From positions 1-64,000 of the forward strand of contig JBMDXB010000051.1 of assembly GCA_048594885.1 (NCBI GenBank): a stretch of DNA of 64,000 nt, given 5' to 3'. Shown piece after piece: positions 26,301-33,961 of this stretch. The stretch is from JBMDXB01 sp048594885. Its GTDB lineage: Bacteria; Acidobacteriota; Vicinamibacteria; Vicinamibacterales; 2-12-FULL-66-21. A program made the translations under genes and the position numbers. Below the pieces are notes generated by a model, which was given only the letters and a program-made list of their open reading frames with translations, was not told where the DNA came from and did no database searches. Numbering within the stretch: position 1 is the first letter of the stretch; each line of letters starts with the position of its first letter.

Positions 26301-26725
26301 GCGGCACATCGCTGAACACACCGGGCAGCACCCAGCTCGCCGACAAGGTGAAGGACGACGTGGAGATTTTCGGCGGCGTCGGCCGCGGCAATTCCTACTT
26401 CGACCCGTTCGCCTTTGCGCCGGTGACCGACGTGCGGTTCGGCAACTCCGGATTCAACGTCCTCGAGGGGCCCGGAATCGCGCAGTGGGATCTCGGGCTG
26501 TTCCGGCGGTTCGAAGTGGGCCGCACGAACGTGCAGCTGCGGGTCGAGGGGTGGAACATCACGAACACGCCACAGTTCAACAACCCCGGCTCGAACCGTT
26601 CGAGCCTGCAGTTGAATCCGGACGGCTCGATTCGCAATCTGAACGGCTATACCGAGATTACCGGGACGCGCGGCAGCAAGACGGCGGACCGGCAGTTCCG
26701 CGTGGGACTGAGGATCGGTTTCTGA
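23348..26725 (+). CDS. Oar-like TonB-dependent outer-membrane receptor
   Basis: 1125 aa. Signal peptide (IAVLLIPLILAAGFVSPAAS, 13-32), then a carboxypeptidase-regulatory-like domain (about 34-125, GSIVGNVRDATGGALPGATV), a plug domain (about 130-270; ENLPVPLGRNYQEL, FNVNGASNQGNNTRIDGV) and a long beta-barrel ending VGLRIGF, with terminal phenylalanine as expected for BAM targeting. Substrate unknown; this expanded family imports glycans, peptides or chelates. AGGAGAAGG precedes the ATG. No SusD partner or TonB/ExbB genes are adjacent. A CsoR-like palindrome lies upstream. Confidence 0.92.
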   Translation: MHTVPRRTSCRIAVLLIPLILAAGFVSPAASQVLYGSIVGNVRDATGGALPGATVTITHQETRATRETTTDESGAYRFPTVQTGTYTVVATMQGFQKFSRMEVPVTLNSVTRIDATLPVGELQETVTVSAEREVLQTDRAEVRHEISSVELENLPVPLGRNYQELFTALPGFTPPADAHSIPSNPSRALTFNVNGASNQGNNTRIDGVSSTNIWLPHVVAYVPALESIETVNVVTNNFDAEQGLAGGAAISVQIKSGTNVVRGSAFEYHFNEKMRARSYFTPATQPKPPWQEDQFGGTLGGPIRRNKVFYFASYEQTRQRREVPRIISVPTMEVRNGDFSNTGATIYDPRTGKSDGTGRSPFAGAVIPQERISAVAKKIAQYFPTPNLPNADGTMPDFNNYFVTPKFMFDRWTLDSKVNWNATSRLQIFGRYSHLDFTQDNETVLGPQLQGNPGAGGNPGHGWGGTYNFSAGANYTLSRNIVIDGHFGWVKMVSNVEMTDLKEQKGRDWLGLPGTNGRDSWDGGMPLFDLDGYADVGTTEDYMPYYRDDDQYQFVANMNWLKGSHNIRFGSDVYFTAMNHIQPEILDDSFGARGGFTFDAGPAGLRGTSTNNFQSFASFLLGLPREAGRLKLNVAPYTTRSRQYSFYVRDQWQVGPRMTLSFGTRYEYFPMITRADRGIERYNLNTNMVEIGGVGSVPKNLGVRIEKNLFAPRAGATYRLTDTSVVRGGFGITNDPYSLSRSMRTNHPILLNLYEESESSWTWLRPIEQGIPLVPDPDLQNGIIPVPGNVTVITLPDSFERGRLWSWNTAYEKELKWGFVGELAYIGTRQINQLGIQDQNYPELGGGSSSRQLVRKFGRTAATQLIAPIGNTRYNALQMQIGRRMRNGIQFNANYVYARAMGMAGATNSDNQLRIRIPEYRHLNWARADSNRRHTLNIRGIFELPFGRNRHWLRDGGMLAAIAGGWQLNTILKFTSGAPFSVTASGTSLNTPGSTQLADKVKDDVEIFGGVGRGNSYFDPFAFAPVTDVRFGNSGFNVLEGPGIAQWDLGLFRRFEVGRTNVQLRVEGWNITNTPQFNNPGSNRSSLQLNPDGSIRNLNGYTEITGTRGSKTADRQFRVGLRIGF

Positions 26726-26732
26726 GCCGGCG

Positions 26733-27098
26733 ATGACGATGGCTTGGCTGCTGGTGCTCGGACTCGTCGCCGCGCTCCAGCAGCCGAGCACCGGCCAGGC
26801 GAAGGAACCGAAGCGGCTGGAGCTTCGAATCCGGCCGCCGCTAGCGCACGCCCCGGGCGCCATCCGCGCCACCGCAGTCGTCGAGCGCCGTGCCGAGAAC
26901 GTGGCGCTCACGCTGAGCGCCGAATGTCCCGACTATCTGCGCCGCAGTACCATCCAGTTGGACGGGGCGTACGCGGCGCGGAAGCACATCATCCTGTTCG
27001 AGCCGCTGCCTGCGTGCAAGTACGAGATCGCGGCAACGCTGCATCTGCGCGACGGCTCGACGATCGTCGAAGTGATGCCCGCCACGGTCGTCCGCTGA
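26733..27098 (+). CDS. Small secreted protein of unknown function
   Basis: 121 aa with a short hydrophobic N-terminus (MAWLLVLGLVAALQQ) typical of a signal peptide, then a probable beta-sandwich (ELRIRPPLAHAPGAIRATAVV) containing two cysteines that could pair. Starts 8 bases after the TonB receptor, so probably co-transcribed. I do not recognise a family. It ends 3 bases before the stop of the convergent pgeF. Confidence 0.6.
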   Translation: MTMAWLLVLGLVAALQQPSTGQAKEPKRLELRIRPPLAHAPGAIRATAVVERRAENVALTLSAECPDYLRRSTIQLDGAYAARKHIILFEPLPACKYEIAATLHLRDGSTIVEVMPATVVR

Positions 27099-27101
27099 CG
27101 A

Positions 27102-27872
27102 TCAGGACCGAGGCCGGATGACGGCTGCCAGGCGGCCTGCCTGGCCGCCGTCTGCACGATACGAGTGGAATGCGTCGCTGTGCGTCTTCGTGCACAGTCC
27201 CGCCAGGTGCACCCGCTCGAGACCGACCCCTGCCGCCTCCAGCTGATCGCCCGCCGCGCGCCAGAGATCGAGATGAAACTTCTCGTTCGGACGGCGAGTG
27301 AACCAGCGCTCCATCGCGCCCTGCGAGTGGCCGGCGTCCAGGAACGCCTTCCGAGTCTCGTCTCCCACTTCATAGCAGCACGGGCCGATTGATGGCCCGA
27401 TCGCGGCGATGAGCCGCGCCGGCTGCACGCCGAAGTGCTCCGCCATCGCGCCGATGGCCGCCGGAATGGTGCCTGCCGCGATGCCGCGCCACCCGGCGTG
27501 CACGGCAGCGACGGCTCTCCCCGTGTCGTCGGCCAGGAGCACCGGGACGCAGTCCGCCACGCGCACGGCGATCGCGGCGTCCCGATCGTCGGACACGATG
27601 GCATCGGCCCGCGGAGCTGCCCACGGCCGCTGACGGCCCGTCGACGCGACCGTCACGTCGGCGCCGTGCACCTGCCGGATGAGTAGGAGGTCGTCCACCG
27701 CGACGCCGATGTGCGCCCTCACCGCGTTCCACTCGTCCTGGCGATCGCGCAGCGTGAGCTGCCGCGCGGTGAAGAAATGATCGGCCAGGCGTGCCAGCGC
27801 GGTGCACTGCAGGACGCCGCCCCACGCCGCTTGCGTCCATGCAAATCCGTCGTTAGGCTGAGGATACGTCAT
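27102..27872 (-). CDS. pgeF: Peptidoglycan editing factor PgeF (YfiH, laccase-domain)
   Basis: 256 aa. Removes mis-incorporated L-Ser from UDP-MurNAc-type precursors in E. coli and also shows purine nucleoside activity. The zinc triad H69 (RQVHGADV), C108 (ADCVPVLLAD) and H125 (AVHAGWRG) is present, as is GPSIGPCCYEVGDE. The start is ATG 27872, the family-like N-terminus. That codon overlaps the divergent acpS ATG by two bases (CATG). The role fits the large peptidoglycan cluster nearby, but it is not in that operon. Confidence 0.93.
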   Translation of the reverse strand: MTYPQPNDGFAWTQAAWGGVLQCTALARLADHFFTARQLTLRDRQDEWNAVRAHIGVAVDDLLLIRQVHGADVTVASTGRQRPWAAPRADAIVSDDRDAAIAVRVADCVPVLLADDTGRAVAAVHAGWRGIAAGTIPAAIGAMAEHFGVQPARLIAAIGPSIGPCCYEVGDETRKAFLDAGHSQGAMERWFTRRPNEKFHLDLWRAAGDQLEAAGVGLERVHLAGLCTKTHSDAFHSYRADGGQAGRLAAVIRPRS

Positions 27873-28251
27873 GAGTATCGTGGGTCTGGGCTTCGATGCC
27901 ACCGACATTCCCCGCGTGGCGGAGATCTTCGGCCGGTATCGCGATGCGTTCCTTCGGCGGGTCTTCACCGAGCACGAGATTGCCTATTGTACGCGGCGGC
28001 GCGATCCCGTTCCGCACCTCGCGGGCCGGTTCGCGGCCAAAGAAGCGGCGATGAAGGCGCTCGGAACCGGTCACTCCCGCGGCGTGCTCTGGAAGGACGT
28101 CGAGGTGTACCGCGTGACCGGTCCGCCCCAGCTTCGCCTGCACGGGCAGGCGGCGCGGATTGCCGAAGCAATGAACGTCCGTCGGTCACTGCTCACCATC
28201 ACCCACTCCGACAGGCTCGCCATGGCTCAGGTCCTGCTGCTCTCCGAGTAG
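27871..28251 (+). CDS. acpS: Holo-ACP synthase
   Basis: Transfers 4'-phosphopantetheine from CoA to acyl carrier protein. 126 aa, the normal AcpS length. The Mg site is D9 in GLGFDATDIPRV, where the usual GIDI reads GFDA, and E58 in GRFAAKEAAMKALGTG. The C-terminal strand ITHSDRLAMAQVLL is typical. ATG 27871 is preceded by GAGGAT. Divergent from pgeF with overlapping start codons. Confidence 0.93.
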   Translation: MSIVGLGFDATDIPRVAEIFGRYRDAFLRRVFTEHEIAYCTRRRDPVPHLAGRFAAKEAAMKALGTGHSRGVLWKDVEVYRVTGPPQLRLHGQAARIAEAMNVRRSLLTITHSDRLAMAQVLLLSE

Positions 28252-28439
28252 CGCGCGGTCAACTGTAGGTGACGTGCGGCACCTGCGTCAGCCGCACTCA
28301 GCGCGGCGCCGCTCGCGCGCCGCTTCCAACTCCCCGCTTCTCTGACACTTCGACAGACAACGCGTGTTCCGCGCGGTGCGGTCTCGGGCTTGCTCCACCC
28401 GGCGGCAGCGCCTGCCAACCTGCGCGCGAGGAGCACGTG

Positions 28440-28742
28440 ATGGTGATCAAGATCGTGGCGAATGCAAGCGGAAACCCGCCGGGGAAGCTCGCCGACGCGG
28501 AGCTGCACTTTACCTCGGGTCCGCTCGAGGGGCTGAAGCTGATTGGATTCTCGATCTGGGACCGCAAGAGCGGCAGCGGCCGCAACGTGACGTTCCCGGC
28601 GCGCCAGTACTCCGTCAACGGCGAGCGGCGCAGCTTCTCACTGTTGCGCCCGATTGCCGATTCGACGGGCCAGGATCGCATCCGCGACGAAATTCTGCAG
28701 GCCTACGCGGCGTTCGAGGCGGAAGCCGCGATCCCGTCGTGA
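28440..28742 (+). CDS. Small SpoVG-like protein, unknown function
   Basis: 100 aa. ATG 28440 is supported by GAGGAG seven bases upstream; in-frame codons farther upstream look non-coding. The layout (GFSIWDRKSGSGRNVTFPAR, a short hydrophilic turn, LLRPI, then a terminal helix RIRDEILQAYAAFE) resembles SpoVG, whose core reads similarly with a helix after HPI. The similarity is judged by eye and weak. The 188-base stretch between acpS and this gene holds no feature I can support. Confidence 0.6.
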   Translation: MVIKIVANASGNPPGKLADAELHFTSGPLEGLKLIGFSIWDRKSGSGRNVTFPARQYSVNGERRSFSLLRPIADSTGQDRIRDEILQAYAAFEAEAAIPS

Positions 28743-28751
28743 TCCGGGAGG

Positions 28752-30476
28752 CTACGGAAGGACCGGCAAGAACCGGCTGTTCTCGCGCTGCCGCTTCGGC
28801 GGGAGGGTCCACTCCGCACGGATCGACTTGTCCATCTCCGCGCGGAAGAACGACTCTTTCATGCCGCCGTCGATGATGTCCCACGGCAGCGCCCGGTCGC
28901 GCGAGCGGTCGCGGAAGATGTAGAAGCCGGCGTCGACGCCCACTTCCGCGACCGCCGCGCGCCAGTTGCCGCCGTTCCGCTCGGCCGCCTCGATCGCCGG
29001 CGCCACCCGGCGGTCGCCGAGCGAGAGCAGCGCCTGGTAGTACGAGTGGCGCTCGGACTTGCTGCTGAAGTAGACGTTGTCAACGCCGGCGAGGAGCTGC
29101 CGCAGTCGCGACGCCTTGCGTTCGGTGACGGCAGGATCCTCCATCGGCAGCCACTGATACGCCGTCCCCGGCTTGGGGATGAGCGGGTTGACGCTGCCGG
29201 CGATGCGGCCGAGATGCCCGCGCTCGCGGCCGTGCTTCAGCATGGCGTCGCGCATGCCCATCGTGAGGTCGCGGATGGCGACGAGATCATCGTCGGTCTC
29301 CGTGGGCAGGCCGATCATGTAGTACAGCTTCAGGTTCTCGATGCCGTTGCGGAAGATCACCTCGGCGCGGTCGAGGATCTCGTCGTTCGTCACCGTCTTG
29401 TTGATGACGCGCCGCAGCCGATCCGATCCCGCTTCCGGCGCGATGGTGATAGATCGCTCGCCGCTCTGCCGCAGCAGGCGGACGATCGGGTCCGTGAGAT
29501 CGTCCATGCGTAGCGAGGCAGGGCTGATCGAGTAGCCCATGTCGACCAGCCCCTGCAGAATGCGCTCGATTTCGGGGTGGTCGCAGAGCGCGATCGAGAC
29601 GAGGCCGGCGCGGCTCGAATGCGCGCGGGCCTGCGACGCGAGCTCGAGGATCCGATCCGCCGGGAACGCGCGGACCGGCAGATAGTTGTAGCCGGCCCAG
29701 CAGAAGCGGCACAGGTTCGCGCATCCGCGCACGACCTCGACGAGGAAGCGCGATCCGAACTCCGTGTCCGGCGTGAAGATCGACGTCGCCGGCGGATCCA
29801 GCCGTTCGGTCGACTTCACCGCCGCCTTCTTCACGACCGGCGGCGCGCCCGTGCCGGCGATCGGCTCGAACGCGGCGACGCTGCCGTCGGAGTCGTAGCG
29901 GACGTCGTAGAACGACGGAATGTAGAAGCCGCGGTCCTGGGCCAGGCGGCACAGCAGGTCGTCACGATCCGAGGCGTCGCGCACAGCGGACACGAGCGCC
30001 GGGACGAGCAGCTCCCCTTCGCCTGCGGCGATGACGTCGGCGAACGGCGCGAGCGGCTCGGGATTGAGGAACGTCACCGCGCCGCCGATGACCACGAGCG
30101 GATCGTAACCGGTCCGCGCCGCGGCTCGCGGCGCCATCCGCGCCAGCCGCAGCATCGAGACGATGTTGGTGAAGTCCCATTCGAAGGAGATCGAAAAGGC
30201 AAGCACGTCGAAGTCGGACACAGGCGTCTGCGATTCGACCGTCAGCAGTGGCGTCCCCGAGCGGAGCTGTTCCTGCAGTTCCTGCCGGCCCGGTAGAAAC
30301 ACTCGCTCGCACACCACATCGTCCAGCGCGTTGAAGAGGCGGTAGACCGTCTGGTAACCGAGGCTCGACATGCCCACGTAGTACGTGTTCGGGAACGCGA
30401 GCGCGACACGGAGGCGGCCGCCGTGGGACTTGCGTACGTAGCCGACCTCGCGGTCGATGACCCTGGACTTCTTCAT
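28752..30476 (-). CDS. Radical SAM protein of the TIGR03960/YgiQ-like group with N-terminal B12-binding-like domain
   Basis: 574 aa. The N-terminal half has a Rossmann-like, cobalamin-binding-like domain (VALAFPNTYYVGMSSLGYQ), and the radical SAM core carries CANLCRFC in EVVRGCANLCRFCWAGYN, which binds the 4Fe-4S cluster, then ITIAPEAGSDRLRRVIN. Members often sit beside a DUF2344 gene and rne/rng; neither is here, and the usual C-terminal cysteine tail is missing. Substrate unknown. ATG 30476 was chosen; the upstream extension is not conserved-looking. It follows ftsZ on the same strand. Confidence 0.85.
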   Translation of the reverse strand: MKKSRVIDREVGYVRKSHGGRLRVALAFPNTYYVGMSSLGYQTVYRLFNALDDVVCERVFLPGRQELQEQLRSGTPLLTVESQTPVSDFDVLAFSISFEWDFTNIVSMLRLARMAPRAAARTGYDPLVVIGGAVTFLNPEPLAPFADVIAAGEGELLVPALVSAVRDASDRDDLLCRLAQDRGFYIPSFYDVRYDSDGSVAAFEPIAGTGAPPVVKKAAVKSTERLDPPATSIFTPDTEFGSRFLVEVVRGCANLCRFCWAGYNYLPVRAFPADRILELASQARAHSSRAGLVSIALCDHPEIERILQGLVDMGYSISPASLRMDDLTDPIVRLLRQSGERSITIAPEAGSDRLRRVINKTVTNDEILDRAEVIFRNGIENLKLYYMIGLPTETDDDLVAIRDLTMGMRDAMLKHGRERGHLGRIAGSVNPLIPKPGTAYQWLPMEDPAVTERKASRLRQLLAGVDNVYFSSKSERHSYYQALLSLGDRRVAPAIEAAERNGGNWRAAVAEVGVDAGFYIFRDRSRDRALPWDIIDGGMKESFFRAEMDKSIRAEWTLPPKRQRENSRFLPVLP

Positions 30477-30532
30477 GAAAATGCCGGGACGAAAGAAAAA
30501 GACGCGCGGCGACCGGCCGCGGCTGGCGGTGC

Positions 30533-30564
30533 GCGGGATTCGGCTCGAGCGCCGCAAATCCCGC
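30533..30564 (-). terminator. Hairpin after ftsZ
   Basis: GCGGGATT (30533-30540) pairs with AATCCCGC (30557-30564), with inner CGGC/GCCG pairing. It lies about 40 bases past the ftsZ stop. There is no T tract after it, so it may be a processing or pausing hairpin instead of an intrinsic terminator. Confidence 0.35.
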
Positions 30565-30603
30565 GTACCGTGGATCTATTTAGTGTACCACGCGCCTCGC
30601 CGC

Positions 30604-31875
30604 TCAGTTGTCACTCTGGCGGCGGAGGAAGGCGGGCACGTCGAGCGGTGAGACCGGCTCGAATTCCGGACCGAGCGCGCCGAGCTCTGTGTCCGCGCCG
30701 TCGTCCGGCTTTGGCGCCAGTGGCGGCATGTCGAGCACGGCCCGACGCGCGAACGTCATGCGCGAGCCGCCGGCGGCGGCGACACGTTCGGTGTTCTCCT
30801 GTTTCCAGACGGTGTAGGACGTCAGATCGACCGGCGTCGCCGCGGCAGACGCGCTGGGGGATCGCGCCGCCGTCTCTCGATCGAACCCCGTGGCGATGAC
30901 GGTGATCTTCACCTTGCCCTCCATCTTCGGGTCGACGACGGCGCCGAAGATGATGTTCGCCTCCTCGTGCGCGGCCTCCTGGATAATCGCGGACGCCTCG
31001 CTGACTTCGATGAGCGACAGGTCGTGGCCGCCGGTGACGTTGATGATGACGCCCCGCGCGCCCTTCACCGACGCGTCCTCCAGCAGCGGGCTGGAGATCG
31101 CGGCGTTCGCCGCGGCCATCGCGCGATCCTCCCCTTCGCCGAGGCCGGTGCCCATGATCGCGAGCCCCATGCCGGACATGATCGTTTTTACGTCGGCGAA
31201 GTCGAGGTTGATCAGTCCCGGCACCAGGATCAGATCCGAGATGCCCTGAATCGCCTGCCGCAGCACATCGTCCGCGTTCATGAACGCGTCGGTGAGCGAC
31301 GTGGTGCGCGCGATCGTCGAGAGCAGGCGCTCGTTGGGGATCGTGATCACCGTATCGACGCACTCGCGCAGCTCTTCGAGGCCCTGCTCCGCCTGCGTCT
31401 GACGCTTCCGGCCTTCGAACCGGAACGGCTTCGTGACGACGGCGATCGTCAGCGCGCCGAGCTCGCTCGCGAGGCTGGCGATGACGGGCGCGGCGCCCGT
31501 GCCTGTCCCACCGCCGAGTCCCGTCGTGACGAACACCATGTCGGCGCCGTCGAGCGCCTCGATCAGCTGCTCGGTGTCTTCGAGCGCCGCTTGCCGGCCG
31601 ACGTTCGGGTCGGCGCCGGCGCCGAGGCCCTTCGTCAGCTTCGCGCCGATCTGCAGCTTGTTCGGCGCCGCATTGAGCCGCAGCGCCTGCACATCGGTAT
31701 TCGCGACGATGAACTCGACGCCGTCGAAACCGGCCGCGACCATGCGATTCACCGCATTGCTGCCGCCGCCGCCGACGCCGATCACCTTGATCCGGGCTCC
31801 CGTCCGCCCTTCCTCCTCGAGCTTCAACCGCAGCGTCGACCCGTCGACGCCGGTCGTGCGTGGAAAGTCACTCAT
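30604..31875 (-). CDS. ftsZ: Cell division protein FtsZ
   Basis: Tubulin-like GTPase that forms the Z ring. 423 aa. The tubulin signature GGGTGTG is at 121-127; N-terminal VIGVGGGGSNAVNRM; T7 loop NLDFADVKTIM. After a linker of about 60 residues the C-terminal peptide DVPAFLRRQ, which binds FtsA and ZipA-like partners, is intact. ATG 31875 has AAGGAG 8 bases upstream, better than GTG 31878. It shares one base with the ftsA stop. Last gene of the dcw cluster. Confidence 0.98.
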   Translation of the reverse strand: MSDFPRTTGVDGSTLRLKLEEEGRTGARIKVIGVGGGGSNAVNRMVAAGFDGVEFIVANTDVQALRLNAAPNKLQIGAKLTKGLGAGADPNVGRQAALEDTEQLIEALDGADMVFVTTGLGGGTGTGAAPVIASLASELGALTIAVVTKPFRFEGRKRQTQAEQGLEELRECVDTVITIPNERLLSTIARTTSLTDAFMNADDVLRQAIQGISDLILVPGLINLDFADVKTIMSGMGLAIMGTGLGEGEDRAMAAANAAISSPLLEDASVKGARGVIINVTGGHDLSLIEVSEASAIIQEAAHEEANIIFGAVVDPKMEGKVKITVIATGFDRETAARSPSASAAATPVDLTSYTVWKQENTERVAAAGGSRMTFARRAVLDMPPLAPKPDDGADTELGALGPEFEPVSPLDVPAFLRRQSDN

Positions 31876-33110
31876 CACAGGAACTCCTTGAAGAGGGTAC
31901 GGAGCCGGCCCGCGACCCGGCCGAACGCGCCGGCCCCGACGGCGCGCGGCACCTCATCGATGCTGTTGCGGTGCGTATACATGACAGTGCCCACAGCCGT
32001 GGCGAACGCCGGGCTGTTCACGTGATCGGCGAGGCCGCCGACTCCCGCTGGCGTGCCGCGGCGTATCGGCAGGTCGAAGATCTGTTCGGCGATCTCCGCC
32101 ATGCCTTCGAGCATCGCCCCGCCTCCGGTGAGCACGATGCCGGAATTGAGCGACTTCTCGAATCCGGCGCGGCGGATCTCGTCCCAGAGCAGGTGGAAGA
32201 TCTCCTCGGCGCGCGGCTGCAGGATCTCGGAGAGGATCCGCCGCGCCATGACGCGCGGCTTCCGCCCGCCGACGCTCGCGACCTCCATCGTCTCGTCTTC
32301 GTCCACCATCGCCGAGAGCGCGCACCCGCAGCGGCGCTTGATCTTCTCCGCGTCCGGAATCGGGGTGCGCAGGCCGACCGCGATGTCGTTGGTGAAGTGA
32401 TCGCCGCCCACCGCGACGACGCCCGTGTGCCACAGACTGCCGCGCTCGAAGATGGCGAAGTCGGTTGTGCCACCGCCGATGTCGACCAGCGCGACGCCGA
32501 GCTCCTTCTCGTCCGGCGTCAGCACCGCTTCGCTCGCGGCGAGCTGCTCGAGGACGGTCTCGATCACCGCCACGCCGGCGCGGTTGACACAGGCCACGAT
32601 GTTCTGCGTGGTCGTCGCGCTGCCGGTGACGACATGGACGTTGACCTCGAGCCGGGAGCCGGTCATGCCGACCGGAGCGCCGATGCCGTCCTGTTCGTCG
32701 ACCACGAAGTCCTGCGGCAGCACGTGCAGGATCTCGCGTCCGCTCGGAAGTGCGACGGCCTTGGCCGCGTCGATGGCGCGGCGCACGTCCTCACGCGTGA
32801 TCTCGCGGTTCTTCCCGGCAACCGCAACGACGCCGCGGCTGTTGAATGCCTTGACGTGCGCGCCCGACAGCGCCAGGTGGACGGAATCGATCTCGACGCC
32901 CGCGGTGAGCTCGGCCTCGTCGATCGCTTTCTTGATCGACTCCACGGCCGCCTCGAGATTGACGACGACGCCCCGGCGAATGCCGCGTGCATCGGCGAGT
33001 CCCAGCCCGATGATGTCGAGTCCGTCGTCGTCGGTGGTCTCGCCGACGATCGCGGTGATCTTCGACGTCCCGACGTCGAGCCCGACCAGATAGCGTTCCT
33101 TGCGTCCCAC
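31875..33110 (-). CDS. ftsA: Cell division protein FtsA
   Basis: Actin-like ATPase that tethers FtsZ to the membrane. 411 aa from GTG 33110. Phosphate 1 motif GLDVGTSKITAIVGE, SHS2 insertion (about 84-165), phosphate 2 LVDIGGGTTDFAIF, adenosine motif VLTGGGAMLEGM. The C-terminal amphipathic helix (RVAGRLRTLFKEFL) is present. Overlaps ftsZ by one base and lies 17 bases after ftsQ. Confidence 0.97.
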   Translation of the reverse strand: MGRKERYLVGLDVGTSKITAIVGETTDDDGLDIIGLGLADARGIRRGVVVNLEAAVESIKKAIDEAELTAGVEIDSVHLALSGAHVKAFNSRGVVAVAGKNREITREDVRRAIDAAKAVALPSGREILHVLPQDFVVDEQDGIGAPVGMTGSRLEVNVHVVTGSATTTQNIVACVNRAGVAVIETVLEQLAASEAVLTPDEKELGVALVDIGGGTTDFAIFERGSLWHTGVVAVGGDHFTNDIAVGLRTPIPDAEKIKRRCGCALSAMVDEDETMEVASVGGRKPRVMARRILSEILQPRAEEIFHLLWDEIRRAGFEKSLNSGIVLTGGGAMLEGMAEIAEQIFDLPIRRGTPAGVGGLADHVNSPAFATAVGTVMYTHRNSIDEVPRAVGAGAFGRVAGRLRTLFKEFL

Positions 33111-33127
33111 AGGGTCCCCTTTCAGAG

Positions 33128-33961
33128 CTACTTCGCCGTGGCCGGTCGAGCGCCCGCCGGCCTGAGGTACACCCGCTCGTCGAACCTGAGGTCCACGTAG
33201 TCGATCTCGGGCACGCGCTCGCGCAGCGCCGGCGCGAGCTCCACGTACGCCTGCAGCCGCTCGGCGAAGCGCTCTTCGCCGAGGTGCAGCAGCGCCGGGT
33301 CGTCGTCGAGCAGCACGACGGCATCATGGAGATCGGTCACGTCGATCTGCGACACGCGCCGCGCGAGCGCCTTGCGCTGCGCGAGCGCATCGATCACACG
33401 CGACGCCAGCAGCGCCCGGCGCTCGTCGATGGCGGGCTGTGCGGTGCCGGGCGCCCGAACCAGGCCGTCGATGATCGGCAGATCGAATTCCGAGTACTCC
33501 GGACCGAATAGGTCGATGACGAAGCCGCTCGGGTCGATGAGGTACAACTCGCCTTTGAGCCGCGTCAAGCCCATCGGCCGACGCTCCGTGACGGCGACCT
33601 CGATGGTCGCCGGCAGAATCCGTCGCAGCGCCGCGTCCGCCACCCACGGCGAGTCCAGCAGCCGGTCGCGATACGACGCGAGATCCGCCCACAGGATGTT
33701 CTCGCCGCGCAGTCCGTCGACGAGCGCCTGTACTTCGCCGGCGGAGAGTCGCACGTTCCCGCGCACGGTGATGCGCCGCACCTGCAGCGACGAGGCGTGC
33801 GCGACGAGCTCGATCGCGCGAAAGCCGGCGTAGGCCACCAGCAGCGCAAATGCCACGTGGCGCGCGAGACGCCACGTCAGCCAGGCGCGAAGGCCGCGCC
33901 GCTTCGCCGGCCGCACCTTCGCACGGCGGAAGTTCTTCTCGGTGGCGGCTCTGACACTCAA
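33128..33961 (-). CDS. ftsQ: Cell division protein FtsQ
   Basis: Bitopic divisome protein linking FtsL/FtsB to the ring. 277 aa. A basic cytoplasmic tail, one membrane segment (HVAFALLVAYAGFRAIELV), then a POTRA domain (VRRITVRGNVRLSAGEV) and FtsQ beta domain (RRPMGLTRLKGELYLIDPSG). The start is placed at TTG 33961, whose bases overlap the murC stop as TTGA; no ATG or GTG gives a sensible N-terminus. No murB or ddl lies between murC and ftsQ. Confidence 0.92.
   Translation of the reverse strand: MSVRAATEKNFRRAKVRPAKRRGLRAWLTWRLARHVAFALLVAYAGFRAIELVAHASSLQVRRITVRGNVRLSAGEVQALVDGLRGENILWADLASYRDRLLDSPWVADAALRRILPATIEVAVTERRPMGLTRLKGELYLIDPSGFVIDLFGPEYSEFDLPIIDGLVRAPGTAQPAIDERRALLASRVIDALAQRKALARRVSQIDVTDLHDAVVLLDDDPALLHLGEERFAERLQAYVELAPALRERVPEIDYVDLRFDERVYLRPAGARPATAK

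Noticed and set aside
28252..28439. Coding extension of the SpoVG-like gene upstream of 28440
   Set aside because: No family-like sequence, and GAGGAG points to ATG 28440.
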